From CAYHPY01 sp964358485 (GTDB taxonomy: Bacteria; Elusimicrobiota; Elusimicrobia; UBA1565; UBA9628), in contig CAYHPY010000001.1 of assembly GCA_964358485.1 (NCBI GenBank), positions 147,960-211,959 on the forward strand: 64,000 nt of DNA, read 5' to 3'. Made by a program: the position numbers and the translations under genes. Below the pieces are notes generated by a model. It was not told the DNA's origin. It did no database searches and was given only the letters and a program-made list of their open reading frames with translations. Shown in pieces: positions 51,170-59,248 of this stretch; within the stretch, counting starts at the first letter, position 1, and every line of letters begins with the position of its first letter.

Positions 51170-52789
51170 ATGGCACGAGTTTTCGCCTGGCGCGGCTTTG
51201 TCGCGGCCGCGGCTCTTTTCGGGGGGGCGGTCCTCCCGGCGGGGGCCGCCGCTCCGCGCGTTTCCCGCGTTCCGGTCTTGGGAAATCGAACGCAGGGGGG
51301 CTATTCCGTTCCCGCTCTTACGCGGTTGTCCCCCCTGGCGGCTTCGGCTCCCGGTTCGGTCAAGTTCAGCGCGCTTGGTTTGAGCCCATCTCCGGCGGTC
51401 GCCCGCTTGGCCGCCCCGGCGGCGGCTCCGGGGTTGGCGGCGTCTCCCGCCGTTTTACCCGCCGCGCCCGGGGCCGAGGAAGCCCGGATGTCTCCGACCT
51501 CCGCCCTGCTCGAGCACGGTCCCCAGGCCGCGGAGTTGGCGGCGGGCGCGTGGGAGGACTCCCCCGCGTCCATGGAGAACAATTTCGCGCTTTCCGCGGC
51601 CCTGGGCCGTTCCGGGGGAGAGGCGGTCGCGGTTCCCGGGGCGGACTCCTCGGACGGATTTTTCTCAGGGCTCTTCGCCGGCAAGGGCGGGTCGGCCAAA
51701 CTCGGCCGCCGCCTTCTGGAAAAACTGGAAATCGACGATCACGGCAATCCGGCCGAGCGGCGCCTCTTGGAAAAAGTTGTCCGCCGGCTCATGGACAGCC
51801 CCACGGCCCGGCGCTATACCGAGGACCTGCTGGCTTCCGGGGGCCGCGCGAAGGTGAGCTTCGAGGAGGTCGGCGGGTACCGGGTGGTGGAAGAAGGCGG
51901 ACGCAGGACCTTCCACGGAATCTTCGGGGAGACCAATTTCGACGGCGAGATTCCCCATGTCCGGCTCAACCGCCAATATCTGGAAAGCGACGCCGACTTC
52001 GTGATGGCGCACGCGCCCAAGGCCCTGGGCCACGAGCTTCTGGGACATGTCGTCTATCACGCCAAGGCCGCCGTTTTGGATTTGGTCTGGCCGTTCCGGT
52101 ATTACAAGGACAACGAGACGCTCTCCGGTCTGGTGGAGTGGATCATCACCGCCGAGCTCGGGGAGAAGCTCTCCAACGGCCGGATGTGGCAATACCTGCA
52201 GAGCCCCGATCTCTATCACCGCAACCTCCATGTGGTCGCGCCTTTCTACGCGGGGACCTTCGACCGGGAGGAGGCGCGGGACCTGGAAGGGACCTTGCTC
52301 GCCCGGCGGGAGCGGGTGCGGCGCGAGATGCGCGACGGGGAGGAGGACGCCCGCAATTGGGCGCATTGGAAGGCCATCGCCGACCATTTCGCCCTGCATC
52401 ATCAGGCGTCCCCTCAGTCCCTCCGGACGGTGCGGGCGACCATCGAGGCCTCCTTGGAAAACCGGCGTCTCGGGGCTCAGGAGTTGGCCGCGATCGATTC
52501 CTACGTCCAACACCTGCTTGACGCGCTCGGCCAGCCGGACGGGAAAAAATGGGCGGCGGGCTTTTTGCAGTCGATGTCCCACGCTTTTTTCACCCAAGTC
52601 GAAGAGGAGGTCGCCCGCCTGACCCGGCACCTTCGGGATTTGGTGGAGCGGCGGCAGGCCGAAGAGCCCGCGGCGCCCGCCATCGGCCCGGCTCCGGCGG
52701 AGGAAGGCCCCCGGCAAATCACCTTCGACGAGTTGGGTAAGATGTACCGCGACGACCTGGCCCGCAACCCCGGCCACTGGCGCAAGTAG
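51170..52789 (+). CDS. exported protein with HExxxH motif, unknown
   Basis: 539 residues. Signal peptide about 1-27, then about 130 Ala/Pro/Ser-rich residues as in the exported adenylate kinase at 15199. The conserved-looking domain starts about 175 and includes LGHELLGHVVYH (His288, Glu289, His293). This is HExxxH, one residue longer than HExxH, so a classical zincin is not supported, though metal binding is plausible. The C-terminal 150 residues are helical and charged. No family identified. Confidence 0.65.
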   Translation: MARVFAWRGFVAAAALFGGAVLPAGAAAPRVSRVPVLGNRTQGGYSVPALTRLSPLAASAPGSVKFSALGLSPSPAVARLAAPAAAPGLAASPAVLPAAPGAEEARMSPTSALLEHGPQAAELAAGAWEDSPASMENNFALSAALGRSGGEAVAVPGADSSDGFFSGLFAGKGGSAKLGRRLLEKLEIDDHGNPAERRLLEKVVRRLMDSPTARRYTEDLLASGGRAKVSFEEVGGYRVVEEGGRRTFHGIFGETNFDGEIPHVRLNRQYLESDADFVMAHAPKALGHELLGHVVYHAKAAVLDLVWPFRYYKDNETLSGLVEWIITAELGEKLSNGRMWQYLQSPDLYHRNLHVVAPFYAGTFDREEARDLEGTLLARRERVRREMRDGEEDARNWAHWKAIADHFALHHQASPQSLRTVRATIEASLENRRLGAQELAAIDSYVQHLLDALGQPDGKKWAAGFLQSMSHAFFTQVEEEVARLTRHLRDLVERRQAEEPAAPAIGPAPAEEGPRQITFDELGKMYRDDLARNPGHWRK

Positions 52790-52809
52790 TCGGACCCTCC
52801 GGTCTTTGC

Positions 52810-52815
52810 TAAAAT
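52810..52815 (+). promoter_or_regulatory. -10-like TAAAAT close to start codon of rmuC
   Basis: TAAAAT, 6 nt (CCTCCC) before the ATG at 52822. The spacer is pyrimidine-rich and cannot act as a Shine-Dalgarno. Confidence 0.5.
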
Positions 52816-52821
52816 CCTCCC

Positions 52822-54009
52822 ATGGAATGGGCCGGGATCGTCCTGGGGGTCGTGGGCTTGGCCTTGTTGGCCTGGGTCGGGTTGACCTTGGTCCGCCTGG
52901 AGGCCCGTTTCTCATCCCTGGAAAGGGCCCGCGAGGAAACCGGGCGCCTATTGAGCGAGGAGCTCTCGCGCGGGCGGCAGGAGTCGGCTCAAGCCTCCGT
53001 CCGGCAGGAGGAGCGCCTGGATCGCATCCGCGAGACGGTTGAGGCGCGCCTGAAGATCCTGCAGACCGACAACAACCGCCAGCTCGAGGAGATGCGGGCC
53101 ACGGTGGACGAGAAGCTGCACGCCACCTTGGAGCGGCGGCTGGGGGCGGCGTTCGAGTCCGTCGGGGCGCAGTTGGAGCAGGTTCATAAGGGTCTGGGCG
53201 AGATGCGCGAGCTGGCCGTCGGCGTCGGGGACCTCAAGAAGGTCCTCTCCAACGTCAAGACCAGCGGAACCTGGGGCGAGGTCCAGCTCGGCAACCTGCT
53301 GGAGCAAATCCTGGTGCCGGAGCAGTACGGCCGCAACGTGCGGACCAAGAAAACCGGCTCCGAGAACGTCGAGTTCGCCATCCGCCTTCCGGGGGCACCC
53401 GGGGGCGGGAGCGAGCCGGTCTGGCTTCCGGTGGATTCCAAGTTTCCGAAGGAGTATTACGAGAAGTTGATCGCGGCCCAGGAGCGGGGGGACGCCAAGG
53501 AGGTCGAGGCGGCGGGCAAGGCCCTGGAGACCCGCATTAAGGAAGAGGCGCGCACGGTCAAGGAGAAATATCTGGACCCGCCCCAGACCACCGACTTCGC
53601 CGTGATGTTTCTGCCCGTGGAGGGCCTCTACGCCGAGGTCGTGCGGCGGCCCGGCCTTTGCTCGGTGCTTCAGGGCGAGCATCGCGTCGTGGTCGCCGGC
53701 CCAACCACCTTCGCGGCTCTTCTCAACAGCCTTCAGATGGGCTTTCGGACTTTGGCCATCGAGAAGCGCTCCAGCGAGGTGTGGCAGGTCCTGGGGGCGG
53801 TGAAGACCGAGTTCGGGCGTTTTGGGGAAATTTTGGACGCCACCCATAAAAAGCTTCAGGAAGCCTCTAATAAGATAAAGGAAGCGTCGACCCGCTCCCG
53901 CGCCATCGAAAAGAAGCTGCGCGCCGTGGAGGGCCTGCCGGCCGGGGAAGCGGCGGGCCTGCTCGGGACGACCGACGATGACGGGGCCGGGGATTCCGAT
54001 CCGGCCTAA
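52822..54009 (+). CDS. rmuC: RmuC family DNA recombination protein
   Basis: 395 residues. N-terminal membrane helix (about 5-25), a long coiled coil (about 28-135) and the RmuC nuclease-like domain (GTWGEVQLGNLLEQIL, VWLPVDSKFPKEYYEKL, TTDFAVMFLPVEGLYAEV). RmuC limits inversion of short repeats in E. coli; the fold is related to PD-(D/E)xK nucleases. Overlaps the next gene by 32 bp. Confidence 0.92.
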   Translation: MEWAGIVLGVVGLALLAWVGLTLVRLEARFSSLERAREETGRLLSEELSRGRQESAQASVRQEERLDRIRETVEARLKILQTDNNRQLEEMRATVDEKLHATLERRLGAAFESVGAQLEQVHKGLGEMRELAVGVGDLKKVLSNVKTSGTWGEVQLGNLLEQILVPEQYGRNVRTKKTGSENVEFAIRLPGAPGGGSEPVWLPVDSKFPKEYYEKLIAAQERGDAKEVEAAGKALETRIKEEARTVKEKYLDPPQTTDFAVMFLPVEGLYAEVVRRPGLCSVLQGEHRVVVAGPTTFAALLNSLQMGFRTLAIEKRSSEVWQVLGAVKTEFGRFGEILDATHKKLQEASNKIKEASTRSRAIEKKLRAVEGLPAGEAAGLLGTTDDDGAGDSDPA

Positions 54010-55399
54010 AGCCCGGCTCGCGGGGCTTTGGGCGGCCCTGGCGCTGGTTTGCCTGGCTGCGGCCTGCCGCCGCCAAGCCGCGCCCCGCCCCCTTCTCCAA
54101 ACCTCGCTCCTAAAAATATATTCCGGGGACTTCCGCGGGGCGATCCTGGACCTGACCGAGCTTCTCAAGGCGGAGCCCGCCAACGCTCGGGCTTTTTATT
54201 TTCGGGCGTTGGCGCACAAGGAACTCCGCAATATGGCCGCCGCGTCGGCGGATTTCACCCGCGCCATGGAGTTGGACCCCGCGGCCTCCGGGGCCGCTTA
54301 TCAGCGCGGGCTGGCGCGCCGGGAGTTGGGCGAACTGCTCGGCGCCCGGGCGGATTTTACCCAGGCCATCGCCTCCCGGCCCCAGGTGCCGGAGCTCTAT
54401 TACGCCCGGGCCCAGGTTCTGGGGAGCCTGGGCCTTTGGCGGGAGGCGGAAGAGGACCTCAACCATGCCTTGGGAATCCGCCCCATTTTTTACGCGGCCC
54501 TGGTGGACCGGGGACACCTCAAGGCCCGCCGCTACGCCTTCACGGCCGCCCTGGAGGATTTCGGGCGGGCGCTTTCCGCCAGCCGGGACTACGCCGACGT
54601 CTACATCGCCCGGGCCAAGACCTTGTGGTGGCGGGGCGAGCGCCAGGATTATCCCGCCGCGCTCGCGGATTTGGGGAAAGCATTGGAATTGATCCCGGGG
54701 AAGATCGATGTTTTGGAGCAGCGGGCGCAATTGCACAAAAGCCTCTACCATTACGAGCAGGCTGCGGCCGACCTGGCGGCGGCGATGGCGGTCAATCCCG
54801 CGGTGGCCCGGTTGTTCATGCGGCGCGGCGAAATCTACCGGAACATCTCGGCCGACGGGGGCGCGCGGGGCTTCTACGACGCGGCCGTGGCCGACCTGAC
54901 CCGCGCCGTCGAGCTGGCGCCCAAGGTGGGCTCGGCCTATTTCTTCCGCGCCGACGTCAAGGAGGCGTTGGACGACGACGCCGGAGCTTTGGCGGATTAC
55001 CAGTCCATGCTGAGGATCAATCCCAAGGATTCCGAGGCCTTCCGGGGCCTCTGCGGCCTGCGCCGGGGGCAGGGGCGCCTGAAGGAGGCCCTCGAGGCCT
55101 GCGGCAAGGCCATCGACTTCGCCCCGCGCTACGCGGACGCGTACCGGGGGCGCTGCCTCACGCACCTGGACCTGGGAAAGCTGCGCGAGGCCTTGAGCGA
55201 CTGCGAGTCCTCCGTGGAGTACGATCCCGGTCATGACGACGCGTATGTGGCCCGCGGGGACGTCTACGCCGACCCGCGGGTGCGGAAGTTCGAAAAGGCC
55301 GAGGCCGATTACCGCCAGGCGGCCAAGCTTAACCCCCGCAAGGAAGCGCGGATGAAGGAGCGCCTCGAGCGCCTGCATGAGCTCCGGGGGCAACCATGA
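53978..55399 (+). CDS. TPR-repeat lipoprotein (first of a tandem pair)
   Basis: 473 residues. Lipobox LAAAC near residue 29 after a hydrophobic stretch. About ten TPR units follow (for example AFYFRALAHKELRNMAAASADFTRAM, in parts A-x-x-x-x-G-A-L/A-x-D-F-x-x-A). The start lies inside the rmuC 3' end. TPR lipoproteins usually scaffold envelope complexes; no partner is evident. Confidence 0.82.
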   Translation: MTGPGIPIRPKARLAGLWAALALVCLAAACRRQAAPRPLLQTSLLKIYSGDFRGAILDLTELLKAEPANARAFYFRALAHKELRNMAAASADFTRAMELDPAASGAAYQRGLARRELGELLGARADFTQAIASRPQVPELYYARAQVLGSLGLWREAEEDLNHALGIRPIFYAALVDRGHLKARRYAFTAALEDFGRALSASRDYADVYIARAKTLWWRGERQDYPAALADLGKALELIPGKIDVLEQRAQLHKSLYHYEQAAADLAAAMAVNPAVARLFMRRGEIYRNISADGGARGFYDAAVADLTRAVELAPKVGSAYFFRADVKEALDDDAGALADYQSMLRINPKDSEAFRGLCGLRRGQGRLKEALEACGKAIDFAPRYADAYRGRCLTHLDLGKLREALSDCESSVEYDPGHDDAYVARGDVYADPRVRKFEKAEADYRQAAKLNPRKEARMKERLERLHELRGQP

Positions 55400-56313
55400 G
55401 GCGGCTTTTCGCGCTTTGTCTGGCCGCGGCTCTCGGCGCCTGCCGGGAAAAGCCCCCGATCGGGGTGGGGGCCATCGAGGATTACGCGGGGGGGCGGCAG
55501 GAGGGCGCCGAGCAGATTCTGGAAGCCGCCCTCAACCGCGACCCTCGGGACGCGCGCGCCCTCAATTGGCGGGGCCGATTGAAGGTGGACCGCTTGGATT
55601 TCGCCGAGGCTTTGAAGGATTTCACCTCCGCCATCGAGGCCGACCCCAAGCTGGCGGTCGCCTGGTACAACCGGGGCAACGTCAAGATCGACATCGGCGA
55701 TTACATGGGCGCCCTCAAGGATCTCGGCCAGGCCGCCCATCTCGACCCGGGTCTGACGGGGGCGCCGTATTCCGCGGGCTTGGCCAAGCTGGAAATCGGG
55801 GATTTCCGGGGGGCGGAGGATGCCTTCCGAATCGCCTACTCGGGGGCGTCCGACCTCCGGCAGGCCCTCTGGCGCCGGGGGGAAGCCTTGGAGGGAATGG
55901 GGGACTCGGCGGAGGCCGCGGTCCTCTACGGGCGGATGCTGGAGCGCCATCCGAATTCCCTATCCGCCCTTCTGGCCCGGGGGGGAGCCTGGGAGGCGCT
56001 CCGGGAATACGAGAAAGCCGCGGAGGATTTCACCAAGGTCATCGAGGCGGCCCCGGAGTTGACGCTGGGCTACCGCCGCCGGGGCGACGCCTGGGACTCG
56101 GCCCGCAAGGAAGCGCGCGCCTTGGAGGATTTCGACAAGGCGATCGCGCTCGACCCCGAGGACGCCGACCTCTACTTCGCCCGGGGCCATGTGCGCTACC
56201 ACCTCAAGCGCTACGCCGACGCCGTTGAGGACTGGTCCCGCGCCGTCTCCCTGCGCCCCGAAATGGCCGGCCCCCTCCAAGCCTACATCTCCTACGCCAA
56301 GCTGAAAAAATAG
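55396..56313 (+). CDS. TPR-repeat lipoprotein (second of a tandem pair)
   Basis: 305 residues; ATGA overlap with the first. Lipobox LGACR at about residue 16. About seven TPR units (ALNWRGRLKVDRLDFAEALKDF, YFARGHVRYHLKRYADAVEDW in outline). It looks like a shortened duplicate of its neighbour. Its stop codon begins a REP-like element. Confidence 0.83.
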   Translation: MRRLFALCLAAALGACREKPPIGVGAIEDYAGGRQEGAEQILEAALNRDPRDARALNWRGRLKVDRLDFAEALKDFTSAIEADPKLAVAWYNRGNVKIDIGDYMGALKDLGQAAHLDPGLTGAPYSAGLAKLEIGDFRGAEDAFRIAYSGASDLRQALWRRGEALEGMGDSAEAAVLYGRMLERHPNSLSALLARGGAWEALREYEKAAEDFTKVIEAAPELTLGYRRRGDAWDSARKEARALEDFDKAIALDPEDADLYFARGHVRYHLKRYADAVEDWSRAVSLRPEMAGPLQAYISYAKLKK

Positions 56314-56401
56314 GGACACCCCCCATTTTTACCATCGGCAAATTAGGGACACCCCCCTATTTTACCGTTCACGGTAAAATAGGGGGGTGTCCCTAATTTG
56401 C
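56312..56401. repeat. REP-like element: half copy plus perfect 29-bp palindrome
   Basis: A half-unit at 56312-56333 (AGGGACACCCCCCATTTTTA) is followed by a perfect palindrome, arms 56338-56366 and 56373-56401, loop GTTCAC. It separates the TPR pair from the prohibitin gene and abuts a -10-like TAGGCT (56402-56407). Confidence 0.88.
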
Positions 56402-56413
56402 TAGGCTTGGGGC

Positions 56414-57334
56414 ATGGGTTACATCATCATCGCGGTGATCGCGACGGCTGTCATGGTTCTGATGTCAAAGGAGACTTGGATGAGCGGAAATAAAGTGGAC
56501 TCCGATGCGGTTTCGAATCTGATCTTCAAGTACGGGACGCTCTTCGTTTTCTTGGGCATCCTGGCCGCCATCGGCGGGCAGGCCGTGATCGTGGTGCCCG
56601 CCGGGCACCGGGGCATCGTCTTTAATAAAGTGTCGGGCATCCGCCAGCAGCCCCTGGGTGAGGGCTTCAATTTCGTGATCCCGGTCATCGAGCAGGTCTC
56701 CTACATGGACATCAGGGTCCAGAAGGACACCTTCGATGCCTCCGCCGCCTCCAAGGACCTGCAGGTCGTCCACACCAAGGTCGCCTTGAACTACCATCCC
56801 AAGGCCGACTCCGTGGCCCGCATCGTCCAGGAGCTCGGAATCAACTACTCCGAGCGAATCATCCATCCCGCGGTCCAGGAGGCCGTCAAGGCCACCACCG
56901 CGCGCTTCACGGCCGAGGAGCTCATCACCCGGCGCGAGGACGTTAAAAAATTGATCAAGGAGATGGTCGATCTTCAGACCAAAAACCGCGGCATCAACGT
57001 CGAGGAGCTCTACATCACCGACTTCGACTTCTCCCGTCAGTTCGCCGAGGCCATCGAGATGAAGCAGATCGCCGAGCAGTCGGCCTTGAAGGCCAAGCGC
57101 GACCTGGACCGCATCAAGATCGAGGCCGAGCAGAAGATCGCCACCGCCCGCGCCGAGGCCGAGTCCCTCAAGATGCAGCGCGAGGCCATCACCCCCGGCC
57201 TCATCCAACTGCGCCAGGTGGAGACCCAGAAGCTGGCCATCGAGAAATGGGACGGCCACATGCCCTCGGTGATGATGGGTGGCGGGGCCACGCCTCTGCT
57301 GGACCTGGGCGCCCTGACCCCGAAGGCCCGCTAG
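56414..57334 (+). CDS. prohibitin/SPFH-domain membrane protein
   Basis: 306 residues. Two N-terminal hydrophobic segments (about 3-17 and 36-56) then an SPFH domain (VVPAGHRGIVFNKVSGIRQQPLGEGFNFVIP in outline; IDIRVQKD-like MDIRVQKDTF) and a C-terminal coiled coil (EQSALKAKRDLDRIKIEAEQ in outline). Prohibitin-type oligomers organise inner-membrane domains and may hold FtsH; no ftsH or nfeD gene is adjacent. TAGGCT ends 6 nt before the ATG. Confidence 0.9.
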   Translation: MGYIIIAVIATAVMVLMSKETWMSGNKVDSDAVSNLIFKYGTLFVFLGILAAIGGQAVIVVPAGHRGIVFNKVSGIRQQPLGEGFNFVIPVIEQVSYMDIRVQKDTFDASAASKDLQVVHTKVALNYHPKADSVARIVQELGINYSERIIHPAVQEAVKATTARFTAEELITRREDVKKLIKEMVDLQTKNRGINVEELYITDFDFSRQFAEAIEMKQIAEQSALKAKRDLDRIKIEAEQKIATARAEAESLKMQREAITPGLIQLRQVETQKLAIEKWDGHMPSVMMGGGATPLLDLGALTPKAR

Positions 57335-57348
57335 GAGCCTGAGCCGAA

Positions 57349-57379
57349 AGTAAAAATGGGGGGTGTCCCCATTTTTACT
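57349..57379. repeat. short REP-like hairpin between convergent genes
   Basis: AGTAAAAATGGGG / CCCCATTTTTACT, 13-bp perfect stem with GGTGT loop. It lies between the prohibitin stop and the stop of the 57378 gene, so it may act as a bidirectional terminator. Confidence 0.75.
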
Positions 57380-58082
57380 ATTCCAGGTAGGCCGCGAAGC
57401 TTTTTTCGAGGCTCTTGAGATAGGTCCGGTCGATCGAGAAGCGGGAGTGGCCCGCCAGGCAGTCGAGCTTGACCAGCGCGTTGATGCTGGCGTCCCTGGG
57501 CGCGGCGCTTTGCAGGCGCTTGACGAAGCTCCGGTTGACGGCGTTGATCTCCTCGAAGATGCGCATCAGGTCCTTGAGGTCCCAGTCGGGCGTCCTGCCC
57601 CGTTTTTTGAGCAGAAGCTGGGCGACCAAATACATCGAGATCGAGCGGTACATCGTCTCTTCCAGGGACGCGAATGGGAGATGGGTCAGCGCCATGGGGC
57701 GTAGTTTGTCCAGAATGGGACAGCCGGCCGCGGCCATGTGAAGGCCCATCAGCGAGCTCAGCCCGTCCATGACGCTCATGGTCTTGCGGTATTGCCGTTC
57801 CTTGCTCTGGATGGTCACCTCGGTGACTTCCGTGGACAGGCAATCCTGGAACAGCTCGACTAAATCCACCAAGCCGACGGCCACGGGGCAATGGGGCTGG
57901 TCCGCGGCCTTGAGCGGGCAGTTGGGGCACTGATTAAAGCCTAGCTCGGTCCACGCCGGGAGCGACCGGCGCGGGGTCGTCTCCAGGCTCAGCCCCGGAT
58001 TGCTCAGGCGCACGGTGAATTCCCGCTCCCGCCCGTCCTCCCAACGAAAGCGGTAGGTCAGGGCTTTGACGGGTTCCTTCAT
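57378..58082 (-). CDS. conserved cysteine-containing protein of unknown function
   Basis: 234 residues. Conserved-looking features: NQCPNCPLK and HCPVAVGLVDLVELF (C-x2-C and a third Cys), SLMGLHMAAAGCPILDKLRPMALTHLPF (in parts), and DLKDLMRIFEEINAVNRSF. This matches a family I recall as DUF6901, function unknown (recollection, not checked). The three or four Cys could bind a metal. It has a textbook leaderless promoter. Confidence 0.75.
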   Translation of the reverse strand: MKEPVKALTYRFRWEDGREREFTVRLSNPGLSLETTPRRSLPAWTELGFNQCPNCPLKAADQPHCPVAVGLVDLVELFQDCLSTEVTEVTIQSKERQYRKTMSVMDGLSSLMGLHMAAAGCPILDKLRPMALTHLPFASLEETMYRSISMYLVAQLLLKKRGRTPDWDLKDLMRIFEEINAVNRSFVKRLQSAAPRDASINALVKLDCLAGHSRFSIDRTYLKSLEKSFAAYLE

Positions 58083-58089
58083 CGCTGCC

Positions 58090-58118
58090 AGTATAGTCGG
58101 TTCATCCCGCCGGGTCAA
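58090..58118 (-). promoter_or_regulatory. promoter TTGACC-17-TATACT, leaderless
   Basis: Minus strand: TTGACC (58118-58113), 17-bp spacer, TATACT (58095-58090), then 7 nt to the ATG at 58082. The -35 overlaps the stop codon of the upstream gene. Best single case for leaderless transcription here. Confidence 0.72.
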
Positions 58119-59236
58119 TGCCCCTTCTGGCGCCTGATCTCCTTGGCCCGTTGTTGGAGCTCCGCGATTTCGACGGGGTCGAGGGAGGCTTCGAGCTTTT
58201 CCAGGATGGTCGGGTAGAGCTTCTGAAGGATGGTGGCCATGACGTCGGCCCGGCCCCCGATGACCATCCGGGGGTCGGGCGCTAGGCCGAAGGGCACGAT
58301 GACTCCAAGGGCCGGGCTGTGCTGCATCGTCTCGAAAGTCGGGATGATGACATCGAGGCCTTCCAGCTGGATGGGCTCGAACTCCATCTTCTTGACCCAG
58401 AGTTTTTCACCGGAGAGCGGTTCATGCATCACGAAGTACATCCATCCGCTCGTGGTCATCTTGAAGCCCCTCTCGTAGTGGGCCAGCCCGAGGGAGGCGT
58501 CATGAGGCAGGCCGATCGGCCGGCCCTCTTTGAAGCCGCTCCTCAGGGAAACCCGGTGCCGGGTCTTCTCGTCATCGAGCGGGACCAACTGGCCCGAGGA
58601 GTACTTCTTGATCCACTCCGCGGCCGTCTCGGGCGGCATCCCGGCGCAGGTCTTGCCGGCCCAGACCCGCGCGGCGTCCTCAGTCTTGGGCCCGGAGAAA
58701 TTTCCTTCCGACTTGAGGTAGGCCGCCTGGAACTCCCGGACGGCGGCGCGCAGGCTATCGCCGGGGACCGAGTTTCCGGCCGGGCCCGTGGCGAACAATT
58801 TCGAATCCTCGAGGTACTTAATCTCGGTGACCAGGAAGACCTTCGAGACGAGGACGATATCGGCTTCCTTCTTCTCGGTGAAAGTCATGTCGTCGCGGGT
58901 GGGGAAGGGGCCCATGGTGGTCAGGCCCCAGGCTGTCAGGGCCCGGTCGAGGTCGTTGCCCATTGAGGCGGAAAAGCCCTTGGCCACTTTGGTGTAGGCC
59001 TCATCGGAGAGAGCGCTTTGGCCGACATCCTCTCCCTTGTAGGCCGGATTGACGATCGCGACGGTCACGGGGATCGGCTTCTTTGCGGCTTTCTCGGGGA
59101 GGGTGAACGCCATCGCGTACTTTCCGCCCCAGGGAGAGGAGGGCAGGGGGCGGGTCTCCACGGGCGGAGTGGGAGCGGCCCAGGCGGCGAGCGGGGCCGC
59201 CAACGCGAGGAATGCCAGCTTGGTCGCTATTCTCAT
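58115..59236 (-). CDS. exported protein, paralogue of the 61876 lipoprotein
   Basis: 373 residues; signal peptide ends near AWAAP (about 21). GGGAGG Shine-Dalgarno. Shares several blocks with the 61876-63063 product: SPWGGKYAM-x-F, VNPAYKGE, SMGNDLD, TSGWMYFVMHEPLSGEKLWVKK. The region with SMGNDLD..L...G-x-T-T-x-GPF faintly recalls HpaA-type adhesin/lipoproteins, not enough for a call. Lacks the lipobox Cys of its paralogue. Third gene of the caspase operon. Confidence 0.72.
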   Translation of the reverse strand: MRIATKLAFLALAAPLAAWAAPTPPVETRPLPSSPWGGKYAMAFTLPEKAAKKPIPVTVAIVNPAYKGEDVGQSALSDEAYTKVAKGFSASMGNDLDRALTAWGLTTMGPFPTRDDMTFTEKKEADIVLVSKVFLVTEIKYLEDSKLFATGPAGNSVPGDSLRAAVREFQAAYLKSEGNFSGPKTEDAARVWAGKTCAGMPPETAAEWIKKYSSGQLVPLDDEKTRHRVSLRSGFKEGRPIGLPHDASLGLAHYERGFKMTTSGWMYFVMHEPLSGEKLWVKKMEFEPIQLEGLDVIIPTFETMQHSPALGVIVPFGLAPDPRMVIGGRADVMATILQKLYPTILEKLEASLDPVEIAELQQRAKEIRRQKGH

Positions 59237-59248
59237 TGATCCTCCCGT

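Noticed and set aside
51170..52789. Classical HExxH zinc protease call for the exported protein
   Set aside because: The spacing is HExxxH, so the standard zincin motif is absent; kept as unknown.
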